20,285 nucleotides of DNA from Acidimicrobiia bacterium. GTDB lineage: Bacteria > Actinomycetota > Acidimicrobiia > Spongiisociales > ZC4RG35. Made by a program: the position numbers and the translations under genes. A model generated the notes under the pieces. That model did no database searches. It was not told the DNA's origin and was given only the letters and a program-made list of their open reading frames with translations. This document shows, piece after piece, positions 1-6,327 of the stretch (its first letter is position 1; each line of letters begins with the position of its first letter). The stretch covers positions 1 to 20,285 of the forward strand of contig JAOUGY010000025.1 in assembly GCA_029865445.1 (NCBI GenBank), read 5' to 3'.

Positions 1-2
1 CC

Positions 3-845
3 CAGATGGAGTCCCTCGACGTCCGGCTCGAAGACATGGCCCGGATGGGCGTCGACATCCAGGCGCTCGCTCACTTCCCCCCACAGATGTATTACTGGGC
101 GACCCCCGAAATCGCGGAACCCATCTTCCGTGAGCTCAACGAGGCGCTGGCATCACTGGCCGACCAGGCCGGTGGCCGGATCGTCGGGATGGGCAACCTC
201 CCCTTGCAGGACACCGACCTCGCCGTCGCCGAGCTTCGGTACTGCATGAACGACCTGGGGTTCAAGGGAATCCAGATTGCCACCCGGGTGGAAGAAGAGG
301 AGCTCTCGACCCCGCGGCTCGAACCGTTCTGGGACGAGGTCGAGAAGCTCGGCGCCGTGGTGGTGATCCACTCCAACGGTCACGACAACGTCTCTCGACT
401 CGGTCACCACTACATGATCAACACTTTCGGTCATCCGATGGAGGCGACGCTGGCAGCGGGTCATCTCATCTTCGACGGAGTCATGGAACGGCACCCCGAC
501 CTCAAAGTCGTTCTCGTCCACGGCGGTGGGTATCTCCCCGCCTATGCGGCTCGGATGGACCACGCCTATCACGCTCGCGCCGACGTCAGTGACGGTTTGC
601 CGCACCCGCCGACCACCTACCTCAAGCGGTTCTATCTCGACACCATGGTGTTCGCGGAGGACCAATTGCGGTTCCTCATCGACAAATACGGCGCCGATCA
701 CATCGTCATCGGCACCGACTTCCCCTACGACATGGGCGAGACCGACCCGGTCGGCCTGGTGCGGCGGACGGTGGGCGATGATGAGGCGGCGTTCACAGCC
801 ATCACCAGCATCAACGCTGCGCGGCTACTCGGAATGGAGGTCTGA
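3..845 (+). CDS. Amidohydrolase, ACMSD-like metal-dependent hydrolase/decarboxylase family (5' partial)
   Basis: The reading frame is open to the left edge, so the true start lies outside the window; the ATG at position 6 is probably internal. The visible 279 residues match the C-terminal two thirds of an amidohydrolase-2 (PF04909) TIM barrel of the ACMSD / gamma-resorcylate decarboxylase type. Metal or catalytic residues of that family are visible: His122 in VIHSNGH, His172 in LVHGGGYLPAY and Asp238 in IGTDFPYD. The N-terminal HxH metal motif is absent only because the gene is cut. Family members hydrolyse or decarboxylate small, often aromatic-derived, carboxylic acids in the cytoplasm using zinc or manganese. 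The stop precedes the next ATG by one base and the next gene's ribosome site lies inside this gene, so it is co-transcribed with two Gfo/Idh/MocA oxidoreductases, which points to a catabolic pathway. The substrate is unknown. Confidence 0.88.
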   Translation, partial: QMESLDVRLEDMARMGVDIQALAHFPPQMYYWATPEIAEPIFRELNEALASLADQAGGRIVGMGNLPLQDTDLAVAELRYCMNDLGFKGIQIATRVEEEELSTPRLEPFWDEVEKLGAVVVIHSNGHDNVSRLGHHYMINTFGHPMEATLAAGHLIFDGVMERHPDLKVVLVHGGGYLPAYAARMDHAYHARADVSDGLPHPPTTYLKRFYLDTMVFAEDQLRFLIDKYGADHIVIGTDFPYDMGETDPVGLVRRTVGDDEAAFTAITSINAARLLGMEV

Positions 846-846
846 C

Positions 847-1953
847 ATGGCCGGGATCGGACTGGCGCTCATCGGATGCGGCACGGTGGGTCGGATTCGC
901 GCCGAGCTTGCACGCGAGACCCGAGCTGTCGAATGGCTCGGTTTGTGCGACATCCACGAGGAAACCGCCCAGCGTCTGGCGGCGGACACGCAAGCCGACT
1001 TCGTCACCACCGACATGGCCGAGTTGCTCGCCCGACCTGAAGTGACGGCGTGCATCATCGCCACCGCCGAGAACGACCACGTCGCGCCCATCCTGGCGGC
1101 GGTCGAGCTCGGCGTTCCCCTGTTCATCGAAAAGCCTCTGGCCACCGATCCCGTCGAGTCGGCGCAAGTGCTGGCAGCCATCGAGGCCGCGGGAGTCGAC
1201 GCAGTCATGGGGTACACCCAACGCTTTCGCCGTCGCTTCCTCACGGTCAAGCAACGCCTTCGCGACGGACAGATCGGCGACGTCACCTCCGTCGTCACCA
1301 GGGCGTTCATGAACCGGATGGTCGTCGAGGCGACCCACCGCAAGACCCAGGACAGGGCGAACCTCACGCCCATGGTGGTTTCGGGAACTCACAGTCTCGA
1401 CATGTCGATGTGGCTCATGGAAGGCAAGGAGCCGGTGGAGGTGTACGCGAGGTCGGTCGCCAACACGCTCGCCGACTGGGGCACCAAGGACGCCACCTTC
1501 GGGATCTTCACCATGTCCGACGGAACGCTCTTCTCGATGAACATCAACTGGGCTCTCCCCGTCCAGTGGCCAGGAGCCGTCTACGGGCTGGAGATAGGGA
1601 TCGTGGGAACCAAGGGCGTCATCGACATCGAGGACACCCATCGCGACGTCATCCTCGCCTCCGAGATCGGTCAGCCTGCCGGCTACACATCGAAGGGATT
1701 CGAACCGCCGGCGGCCCGCCACGTCGATTTCATCGGTAGCTATCCGCCCGGAGATCTCTCGGACGGGATGCTGTGGGGACCGATGCGTGAAGAAACCCTC
1801 ACGTGGTACAACCGGCTCACAACCGGAATCGCCTCCCCGCACGCCACCGCCGCCGAGGGGCACCGGAACCTTCTCTTGACGATGGCCATGGACAAGTCCG
1901 CTCGTACGGGCCGTCCGGTGAGTCTCCCGATTCAACCCGAAGACCTTCTCTGA
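847..1953 (+). CDS. Gfo/Idh/MocA family NAD(P)-dependent oxidoreductase
   Basis: A 368-residue protein of usual family length. Residues 4-120 form an N-terminal Rossmann domain with GCGTVG at 10-15; the family's EKP motif (Glu95-Lys96-Pro97) carries the conserved lysine that contacts cofactor and substrate. The C-terminal alpha/beta domain has GTHSLD (His182, Asp185), corresponding to the catalytic HxxD region. Family members oxidise or reduce sugars, inositols, dihydrodiols or similar hydroxylated compounds. The start is supported by GGAGG at 836-840, six bases before ATG. The gene follows the amidohydrolase by one base and precedes a second family member by 10 bases, so all three are probably one operon. 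A longer frame reaching back to 526 only overlaps the amidohydrolase and is not credible. The fold assignment is firm; the substrate is unknown. Confidence 0.93.
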   Translation: MAGIGLALIGCGTVGRIRAELARETRAVEWLGLCDIHEETAQRLAADTQADFVTTDMAELLARPEVTACIIATAENDHVAPILAAVELGVPLFIEKPLATDPVESAQVLAAIEAAGVDAVMGYTQRFRRRFLTVKQRLRDGQIGDVTSVVTRAFMNRMVVEATHRKTQDRANLTPMVVSGTHSLDMSMWLMEGKEPVEVYARSVANTLADWGTKDATFGIFTMSDGTLFSMNINWALPVQWPGAVYGLEIGIVGTKGVIDIEDTHRDVILASEIGQPAGYTSKGFEPPAARHVDFIGSYPPGDLSDGMLWGPMREETLTWYNRLTTGIASPHATAAEGHRNLLLTMAMDKSARTGRPVSLPIQPEDLL

Positions 1954-1963
1954 AAGGACAGGC

Positions 1964-3037
1964 ATGAAGCAACTCAACGTCGGTGTCATCGGAACGGGTT
2001 GGTGCGGTGGGATCCGCGCCATCGCCGCTGCCAACAGCGCACTCGTGGGTCCACTCCACATCGCCGAGGTGAACGAGGCTCGTCTAGCCGAGGTCACCGG
2101 GCTCGTGAACCCGGTCAGCACCACGACCTCGTGGGAAGACCTCGTCGGCAACCCCGACATCGAAGCGCTCATCATCTCGGCGACGCCCGAGACCACTCAC
2201 TACCCGATGACCAAAGCCGCGCTCGAGGCGGGCAAACACGTTCTCTTGGAGAAGCCGATCGCCATCACTCTCGACGAGGCCGACGACCTGATCGAGACGG
2301 CCGAGGCAAAGGGCCTCAAGTTCACGATCGGGTATTCGCAGCGCTTCAACGCCAAGCAGGCCCTCGCCAAGCGCAGTCTCAACGATGGTTCGCTGGGCGA
2401 TCCGGTGAGCATCCTGGTCAGCCGTCACATCGCTCGATCGCTCGGATCGAAGATCGGTAGCCGCACCAAGCTGTCGCCGGCGGCGATGGAGTCGACCCAC
2501 GACCTCGACTTCGCCTTCTGGCTGCTCGAGCCTCGACGGCCCGTGCGCGTCTACAGCCAGATGGCATGGGGCGCTCGCAAGGCAGAACACGGAGTTCCCG
2601 ACGTTCAGTACGTGACTGTCACGATGGACGACGGTGTGGTCGTGAACGTGGGAGGCGGATGGTCGCTCCCTCCCGGTTACCCGAACTTCGCATCGACGTG
2701 GATCGAGGTGCTGGGGACCGAAGGTGCGCTGCTGATGGATGCGAGCCACAAAGACATCATCTTCAACACGATGGACAAGGGTGTGGAGTTCCCGCTCTCG
2801 ACCATGCCGGGCGAGTACGTGGACCACGTGTACGCAGGCCCGATGGAACGCGAGACGACGCATTTCCTCGAGGCCGTGGCCTACGACCGCCCGGTCATGG
2901 TCGAGCCCCGTCTCGCCAGGATGACGATGGAGGTCTACCTGGCGGCCGACATCTCGGCCGAACGGAATCAGGTGGTGGAGCTGCCGCTGGCCAAAGAAGA
3001 GATTGCCGCCGCTCTGGCCGCAGTCGGTACATCCTGA
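1964..3037 (+). CDS. Gfo/Idh/MocA family NAD(P)-dependent oxidoreductase (second copy)
   Basis: A 357-residue protein with Rossmann motif GTGWCG at 10-15, the EKP motif at 96-98 and a THDLD catalytic-type segment (His179, Asp182). AAAGGA lies about six bases before the ATG. It sits 10 bases after the first oxidoreductase. The two share family motifs but differ clearly through the C-terminal substrate domain, so they are divergent paralogues rather than a recent duplication. Two dehydrogenases in one operon could catalyse successive or reversible oxidation steps on the same compound, or form a hetero-oligomer; this is inference. The stop codon lies only four bases from the stop of the convergent zinc-finger gene, leaving no room for a separate terminator between them. 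Confidence 0.93.
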   Translation: MKQLNVGVIGTGWCGGIRAIAAANSALVGPLHIAEVNEARLAEVTGLVNPVSTTTSWEDLVGNPDIEALIISATPETTHYPMTKAALEAGKHVLLEKPIAITLDEADDLIETAEAKGLKFTIGYSQRFNAKQALAKRSLNDGSLGDPVSILVSRHIARSLGSKIGSRTKLSPAAMESTHDLDFAFWLLEPRRPVRVYSQMAWGARKAEHGVPDVQYVTVTMDDGVVVNVGGGWSLPPGYPNFASTWIEVLGTEGALLMDASHKDIIFNTMDKGVEFPLSTMPGEYVDHVYAGPMERETTHFLEAVAYDRPVMVEPRLARMTMEVYLAADISAERNQVVELPLAKEEIAAALAAVGTS

Positions 3038-3041
3038 GAGC

Positions 3042-3368
3042 TCATCCGTTCGCACAACCGATGCAACGCGGTGTCGCCGGTCGCGCCTCGAGCCGTTCTT
3101 CCGGGATCTGGGTGCCGCAGTCGTCACAGACGCCGTAGGTTCCAGCGGCCAGCTTGGCGAGAGCATGGTCGATCTCGCTGATGGACGAGGCAATCGACCT
3201 GGCCGTCGCCGTGGTGCTGAGGCGCTCGACCGCTTCGGCTGTGCCTTCTCCCACCCTCTTGCCGAATCCGATCTCTGCACCCTGGGCCGGGGGTGCGGTG
3301 AGCCTCTCGAGTTCGGCCGTGAGCTCCTGGCGGCGGGTTGTGAGGGCTCCGGCGATGTCCTGCTCCAT
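3042..3368 (-). CDS. DksA/TraR-family C4 zinc-finger protein
   Basis: A 108-residue protein with an N-terminal helical region (about residues 1-75, probably coiled coil) and a C-terminal four-cysteine zinc finger: Cys81, Cys84, Cys102, Cys105 in CDDC...CIGC. This is the layout of DksA/TraR-type small proteins (zf-dskA_traR, PF01258). E. coli DksA inserts its coiled coil into the RNA polymerase secondary channel and modulates initiation with ppGpp; short actinobacterial homologues are mostly uncharacterised and may act differently. The N-terminal sequence does not clearly show the acidic coiled-coil tip of true DksA, so I do not call it dksA. There is no Shine-Dalgarno sequence; a TAGCCT hexamer six bases before the ATG suggests a leaderless transcript. 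It diverges from the secreted repeat protein. Confidence 0.88.
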   Translation of the reverse strand: MEQDIAGALTTRRQELTAELERLTAPPAQGAEIGFGKRVGEGTAEAVERLSTTATARSIASSISEIDHALAKLAAGTYGVCDDCGTQIPEERLEARPATPRCIGCANG

Positions 3369-3374
3369 CGGTTC

Positions 3375-3380
3375 AGGCTA
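3375..3380 (-). promoter_or_regulatory. Candidate -10 element for a leaderless transcript (zinc-finger gene)
   Basis: Read on the minus strand, TAGCCT (TANNNT type) is followed by six bases and then the ATG at 3368. No purine-rich ribosome site lies between. Such spacing places transcription start at or next to the start codon, as in many actinobacterial leaderless genes. No clear -35 was seen. Confidence 0.4.
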
Positions 3381-3471
3381 TTCGCGCGGCTTCTCTTTAC
3401 CGGAACTTTGCCTTCTTGATTGTTCGTTGAGGGTCGGCTGATGTCGTCCTGAGCCGGGCGGAGAGATGCTG

Positions 3472-3495
3472 TCTTCACGAGAGATCGAGTGAAGA
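3472..3495 (+). promoter_or_regulatory. Perfect 7-bp inverted repeat next to the ribosome site of the secreted repeat protein
   Basis: TCTTCAC (3472-3478) and GTGAAGA (3489-3495) are exact reverse complements separated by 10 bases. The right arm runs directly into the AAAAGGAG ribosome site (3495-3502) of the gene starting at 3509. In DNA this 24-bp dyad has operator geometry; in RNA it could form a hairpin affecting translation. Which of these applies, if either, cannot be told from sequence alone. Confidence 0.4.
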
Positions 3496-3508
3496 AAAGG
3501 AGCCTCTC

Positions 3509-4069
3509 ATGATGCAACGTCTGGTTCGGATCGCAGCAGCCTCGTCCACGGTGCTGATCATCGGTGGCGTCGCCGCAGCTCAGGTTGGGAGCCCCAGCCA
3601 GAACCGTGTCGAGCCCCTCCCCGTGGTGGTGGACGACAATCCGTCCGCCGACGACCTCGGTGTCGACGTCAAGGGGCCGTGCGACGAAGCGGAGCACGCG
3701 AACGACCCCAGGTGCGCGGGAACCGGCAGCGTGTCCGACGACTCCTCGTCGACTTCGATGCCGGCCTCGAGCTCCTCGTCGTCGGTAGCGGACGCCACGT
3801 CGACAACCGTCGACGACAGCTCCTCCCCGTCGTTTCACGACACCACATCCACCACCATCGACGACCACACATCGACGTCCGTCGACGACGACTCGACCAC
3901 CTCGACCACGATCGACGACCACACGTCGACCACCGTGGACGACGATTCGACCACCTCCACGACCGTCGACGATGACGATGACGACGACGACTCGGGCAAG
4001 GGCCGGGGTGGCGATGACGATGACGATGACGACAACTCGGGCAAGGGCCGGGGTGGCGACGACGACTGA
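3509..4069 (+). CDS. Secreted acidic, Asp/Ser/Thr-rich repeat protein
   Basis: A 186-residue protein with a signal peptide: basic MMQRLVR, hydrophobic core to about residue 23, then an AAA-Q cleavage-like site. The mature part has one Cys pair (Cys58, Cys69) in GPCDEAEHANDPRC, then a low-complexity tail: an 18-residue unit beginning TTIDDHTST occurs twice and a third partial copy follows, ending in two 15-residue units of poly-Asp plus SGKGRGG. The SD AAAAGGAG (3495-3502) sits six bases before the first ATG; ATG at 3512 is possible. Residues about 75-186 are probably disordered, and the Asp runs could bind divalent cations, which is inference. The same tail read in other frames gives long false ORFs on both strands. 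A strong hairpin follows the gene. The function is unknown; a cell-surface or extracellular location is likely. Confidence 0.8.
   Translation: MMQRLVRIAAASSTVLIIGGVAAAQVGSPSQNRVEPLPVVVDDNPSADDLGVDVKGPCDEAEHANDPRCAGTGSVSDDSSSTSMPASSSSSSVADATSTTVDDSSSPSFHDTTSTTIDDHTSTSVDDDSTTSTTIDDHTSTTVDDDSTTSTTVDDDDDDDDSGKGRGGDDDDDDDNSGKGRGGDDD
3850..4066 (+). repeat. In-gene coding tandem repeats (54-bp and 45-bp units)
   Basis: Two near-identical 54-bp units encode the 18-residue TTIDDHTST... block, followed by a partial third. Downstream, the segment encoding SGKGRGG recurs 45 bp later (3991 and 4036) between GAY-rich runs encoding Asp. The near identity at DNA level suggests recent slippage or unequal exchange, so length may vary between strains. 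Confidence 0.75.
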
Positions 4070-4091
4070 TCGCCTTCGACAGGTCTGAATG

Positions 4092-4119
4092 GAAGCGGGC
4101 CCCGACAGGGGCCCGCTTC
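4092..4119 (+). terminator. Strong hairpin, probable terminator of the secreted repeat protein
   Basis: A perfect 12-bp GC-rich stem (left arm 4092-4103, right arm 4108-4119) closes a four-base loop, GACA. It begins 22 bases after the stop codon at 4069 and lies 17 bases before the end of the convergent lipoprotein gene, so it could stop transcription from both sides. There is no U-tract on either strand, as is common for high-GC actinobacterial terminators. Confidence 0.7.
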
Positions 4120-4136
4120 GTCGCGGACGCCTGTCG

Positions 4137-4442
4137 TCAGCTGCGCTTCCGGCGCCCCGTCGCCCCGCCTCCTCCGAAGAGGATGCCGGCACCAAGCACG
4201 AATCCGAAGTCGTACCAATTGCCGTTGTTGTGGACCTCGTACACGTTCACGGTGTCCGTGAACAGGGAGATGAAGAAGGTGATCGGAGCGATGATGCCGT
4301 GCCAGATCCCTCGCCAGAATCCGGCGACGACACCTTCGGCGGACGCTGCACCCACTTCCGGGTTGACGCCCGGAGCGCATCCGGCCACGAGGAAGAGGAG
4401 GCCGCCGAGCATCAACAGCTTGGTGAGACGATTCCTGTTCAT
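4137..4442 (-). CDS. Small conserved membrane lipoprotein of unknown function
   Basis: A 101-residue protein. Residues 1-22 are a lipoprotein signal: basic MNRNRLTK, a hydrophobic core and lipobox LVAGC, with Cys22 the predicted lipidated residue. Residues about 41-62 (VAGFWRGIWHGIIAPITFFI) are hydrophobic, and about 78-93 form a second glycine-rich hydrophobic segment. The middle segment VYEVHNNGNWYDFGF, with the GFWRGIWHGIIAPITF block before it, has the look of a widely distributed small family without known function; I recall similar sequences but cannot verify that here. There is no Shine-Dalgarno sequence; TAGGTT seven bases before the ATG suggests a leaderless start. The gene lies 57 bases downstream of the aminotransferase but probably has its own promoter. 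Confidence 0.8.
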   Translation of the reverse strand: MNRNRLTKLLMLGGLLFLVAGCAPGVNPEVGAASAEGVVAGFWRGIWHGIIAPITFFISLFTDTVNVYEVHNNGNWYDFGFVLGAGILFGGGGATGRRKRS

Positions 4443-4449
4443 ACGGCTG

Positions 4450-4455
4450 AACCTA
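4450..4455 (-). promoter_or_regulatory. Candidate -10 element for a leaderless transcript (lipoprotein gene)
   Basis: On the minus strand TAGGTT is followed by exactly seven bases and the ATG at 4442. This is the same arrangement as before the aminotransferase (TAGGCT, seven bases, ATG at 5840). No ribosome site lies between. Confidence 0.45.
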
Positions 4456-4499
4456 CCCCTTCAGTCGACCCGGCCAATTCTTCCGTGGCAAGCCTGAGT

Positions 4500-5840
4500 T
4501 CAATTCTTGGTGGAGAGGGCGGCCCGAGTGGCAGTGGCGAGCACCTCGACAGCGGTGGACAACTGGTCGTCCGTGGCCACGAGAGGCGGCAGCATCGCCA
4601 CCACATTCCCGTGATGCCCACCCGGGTAGACAAGGAGACCCCGTTCCACGCAACCGTGGGAGATCTCCCGGCCTACGGCCAGCGCCGAGCCGTCGCCATC
4701 CGTGAACTCGACCGCGACCATGAGACCCCGGCCCCGCACTTCACCCACCATCGGATGCGAATCGAACGCCCGGTGGAGTTCGGCCATGAGGTGAGTCGCC
4801 CTGGCGTGGGCGACCGCCGACATCCGTTCCCGCTCGTAGACGGCGTCGGCTGCCAGTGCTGCCGCGCACGACACCAGATTGCCGGCGTACGTGCTCGTCT
4901 CCGTGCCCGCGTGGCTGGCGTTCGCCACGTCCGACGACACGAGAATGCCCGATAGCGGCAGTCCGGCGGACAGCGACTTGCCCATGATGACGATGTCGGG
5001 CGTCACGCCGGCGTCGTGTTCGAAGGCGAAGCGATGTCCGGTTCGATGGAACCCGCTCATGACCTCGTCCACGACGAGGACGACGTCGTGACGGTTGCAG
5101 ACCTCCCGCAGCCCTGATACGAATCCGTCCGGTGCCGGGATCATCCCGCCATTCCCCTGCACCGGCTCGACCACTACCGCCCCCACCTGATCCCAGCCAC
5201 CGGCCGGGTCCCTCAACTGAGAGTCGATGAGGTCGAGGGTGGTCTCGACGACCGTCTTGGGGTCGGTCCCGAAGGGTGAATGGAGCGGGTGGGGGTACGG
5301 AAGGTGGATCACATGGCCGAGCGACCCCAGTCCTTCACGCTGGCTCGCCCGACCCATGAGCGCCAGCGCGCCCATCGTCCGACCGTGGAACCCCCCGGCG
5401 AAGGCGATCACTCCGTGTTTGCCTGTGGCCCGGCGCACCAGCTTCAGCGCCGTCTCCGTGGCCTCCGAGCCAGATGCACCCAACATCACTTTTGGAAGTC
5501 CAGGCACGAGGGCGGCCAGGCGTTCCACCAAATCGGTGCGAACGATCGAAGCCATCGACATGGCCTGCTGACCGAGGCCGAGCTGGCGTGCGGTGGCTTC
5601 CACCACCTCGGGATGGGAATGGCCGAGATTCAAGGACCCAAAACCGGCGACCATGTCGAGGAAACGGTTGCCGTCGGGGTCCTCGATCACCGCACCTTCG
5701 GCGCGCACGAGGACCGGTGGCACGTCCGACAGCCCGAAGGTCAATCCGGCGTGAGCCTCGGCCGCCCGAACCCGGTCGATCAGCTCGCGGGTGACAGGGC
5801 CGGGGTGAGGGGTGGAGATGTGTGGCGCCGAACCGATCAT
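4500..5840 (-). CDS. Class-III PLP-dependent aminotransferase
   Basis: A 446-residue protein of normal length for the family (PF00202), which transfers amino groups from omega-amino acids, diamines or amino ketones to 2-oxo acids in the cytoplasm. Visible motifs are GASGSEATE (121-129, PLP phosphate binding), FHGRT (151-155), VVVEPVQGNGG (222-232), VVDEV with the PLP-pyridine Asp258, and MGKSLSAGLP with Lys288 as the Schiff-base lysine. The closest described types are 4-aminobutyrate, diaminobutyrate and related transaminases, but substrate class cannot be fixed by eye. The ATG at 5840 is chosen because upstream sequence in the same frame (to 6167) reads through non-coding repeats and does not resemble protein. 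TAGGCT lies seven bases before this ATG and there is no ribosome site, which suggests a leaderless message. Confidence 0.93.
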   Translation of the reverse strand: MIGSAPHISTPHPGPVTRELIDRVRAAEAHAGLTFGLSDVPPVLVRAEGAVIEDPDGNRFLDMVAGFGSLNLGHSHPEVVEATARQLGLGQQAMSMASIVRTDLVERLAALVPGLPKVMLGASGSEATETALKLVRRATGKHGVIAFAGGFHGRTMGALALMGRASQREGLGSLGHVIHLPYPHPLHSPFGTDPKTVVETTLDLIDSQLRDPAGGWDQVGAVVVEPVQGNGGMIPAPDGFVSGLREVCNRHDVVLVVDEVMSGFHRTGHRFAFEHDAGVTPDIVIMGKSLSAGLPLSGILVSSDVANASHAGTETSTYAGNLVSCAAALAADAVYERERMSAVAHARATHLMAELHRAFDSHPMVGEVRGRGLMVAVEFTDGDGSALAVGREISHGCVERGLLVYPGGHHGNVVAMLPPLVATDDQLSTAVEVLATATRAALSTKN

Positions 5841-5847
5841 GGTTGCA

Positions 5848-5853
5848 AGCCTA
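5848..5853 (-). promoter_or_regulatory. Candidate -10 element for a leaderless transcript (aminotransferase)
   Basis: On the minus strand TAGGCT is followed by seven bases (TGCAACC) and the ATG at 5840. No Shine-Dalgarno sequence is present. The hexamer and spacing match those of the lipoprotein gene. Confidence 0.45.
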
Positions 5854-5932
5854 CGGCCTGTGAGCGGTGCAGGACACGGTCGGACGTCATCAGTGGTGGC
5901 GAGGCGTTGCGCGACCGCCTCGGAGGTCCCGC

Positions 5933-6028
5933 ATGATTGAGAAGACCCGTGCCGCCATCCGTATCTGGATCCGCGGACTCGTACGATCGCGGTGCGGCTG
6001 GTTCCCCTCTTGGAGGGCCCTCTCGTAG
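5933..6028 (+). CDS. Possible 31-residue cationic Trp/Arg-rich peptide
   Basis: ATG at 5933 is preceded by GGAGG (5922-5926) with six intervening bases, an ideal ribosome site, and the frame ends with TAG at 6026-6028. The peptide begins MIEKTRAAIRIWIRGLV and contains six Arg, one Lys, three Trp, one Cys and one Glu, so it is strongly basic and partly amphipathic. It lies upstream of the NTPase/ABC-exporter operon on the same strand. Against it: codon use is unremarkable (AGG, GTA and CGA are present), it overlaps a hairpin-forming segment, and an ORF this short with an SD can arise by chance. It could be an exported peptide, a leader peptide or nothing. Confidence 0.22.
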   Translation: MIEKTRAAIRIWIRGLVRSRCGWFPSWRALS

Positions 6029-6032
6029 CCGG

Positions 6033-6059
6033 TGGACAGTGCGCAGTAGTCGGTATACT
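6033..6059 (+). promoter_or_regulatory. Possible sigma-70-type promoter for the five-gene operon
   Basis: TGGACA (6033-6038) and TATACT (6054-6059) each match five of six consensus bases, but the spacing is 15 bases rather than 17. A perfect inverted repeat, CGCAGTA (6042-6048) and TACTGCG (6056-6062), overlaps the -10 and would suit a repressor. The same segment also resembles low-complexity intergenic repeats, so the match may be accidental. Confidence 0.35.
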
Positions 6060-6104
6060 GCGTGGCGGGCATGAGAGCGCGGGCAAATAGCGTTCCTCGA
6101 TCGT

Positions 6105-6144
6105 TCGAATACTCGAACACTTGAACACTTGAACACTTGAACAT
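6105..6144. repeat. Five tandem 8-bp repeats (YTGAACAC-like)
   Basis: Consecutive 8-mers read TCGAATAC, TCGAACAC, TTGAACAC, TTGAACAC, TTGAACAT. The array lies in non-coding DNA 40 to 220 bases upstream of the operon start. It has no spacers, so it is a short satellite, not CRISPR. Either a slippage-prone intergenic repeat or clustered protein-binding sites would look like this. Confidence 0.85.
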
Positions 6145-6153
6145 TCGGAGGGC

Positions 6154-6173
6154 TCGGAGACTCGCATCTCCGA
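6154..6173 (+). promoter_or_regulatory. Leader hairpin 1 (7-bp perfect stem)
   Basis: TCGGAGA (6154-6160) pairs with TCTCCGA (6167-6173) across a six-base loop. It lies just before GGAGGG (6177-6182), which could be the ribosome site of a TTG start at 6187, and upstream of the preferred ATG at 6328. Confidence 0.4.
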
Positions 6174-6233
6174 AGCGGAGGGACTCTTGACTACATCGAT
6201 CGAACGCGGGCTGTCCGATCAGTCCGAGACGCG

Positions 6234-6250
6234 GCGCCCTTGGAGGGCGC
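6234..6250 (+). promoter_or_regulatory. Leader hairpin 2 (7-bp GC-rich stem, 3-base loop)
   Basis: GCGCCCT (6234-6240) pairs perfectly with AGGGCGC (6244-6250) across TGG. It lies 77 bases before the preferred ATG at 6328, in a stretch whose translation (if TTG 6187 were used) is Arg/Ser/Thr-rich and not protein-like. This favours a structured untranslated leader. There is no U-tract, so attenuation is only a possibility. Confidence 0.4.
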
Positions 6251-6327
6251 GAACGCTCTCGATTCAGACACTCACTCACCAGCGCATCAGCTCGACGAAG
6301 AGGGCATTCGTCACGAGGCGGGTTCCT

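Larger units (their letters stand above)
5841..6327. other. 487-bp non-coding stretch between divergent genes, with repeats and hairpins
   Basis: No convincing gene longer than about 30 codons lies here; frames open across it on the minus strand have repetitive or arginine/serine-rich translations. It holds, left to right: the aminotransferase -10 element, one possible 31-codon ORF (5933-6028), a palindromic GAGGGCCCTC (6013-6022), a possible promoter with an overlapping inverted repeat (6033-6062), five 8-bp tandem repeats (6105-6144) and two perfect hairpins (6154-6173, 6234-6250). The last part is probably the 5' leader of the five-gene operon that follows. Confidence 0.6.

Noticed and set aside
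3..845. Amidohydrolase lacking the HxH metal motif as an inactive variant
   Set aside because: The gene is cut by the window edge, and the motif would lie in the missing N-terminus.
811..2196. Long open frame on the minus strand opposite the first oxidoreductase
   Set aside because: Its translation is low-complexity and rich in Arg, Gly, Asp and His, as expected for the antisense of a high-GC gene; the plus-strand product has complete family motifs.
2084..4195. 703-codon open frame on the minus strand crossing several genes
   Set aside because: It runs through the oxidoreductase, zinc-finger and secreted-protein genes and translates the Asp/Thr repeats as Arg/Val/Gly-rich junk. No domain is recognisable.
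6105..6144. CRISPR array
   Set aside because: The units are 8 bp, directly adjacent and without spacers; no cas gene is nearby.
5841..6167. N-terminal extension of the aminotransferase
   Set aside because: It reads through the 8-bp repeat array (giving repeated CSS/KCSS residues) and does not resemble the start of any class-III aminotransferase.
6187..6327. TTG start of the P-loop NTPase at 6187
   Set aside because: GGAGGG precedes it, so it cannot be excluded, but the added 47 residues are Arg/Ser/Thr-rich with rare codons and overlap a perfect hairpin. ATG 6328 directly precedes conserved-looking sequence.
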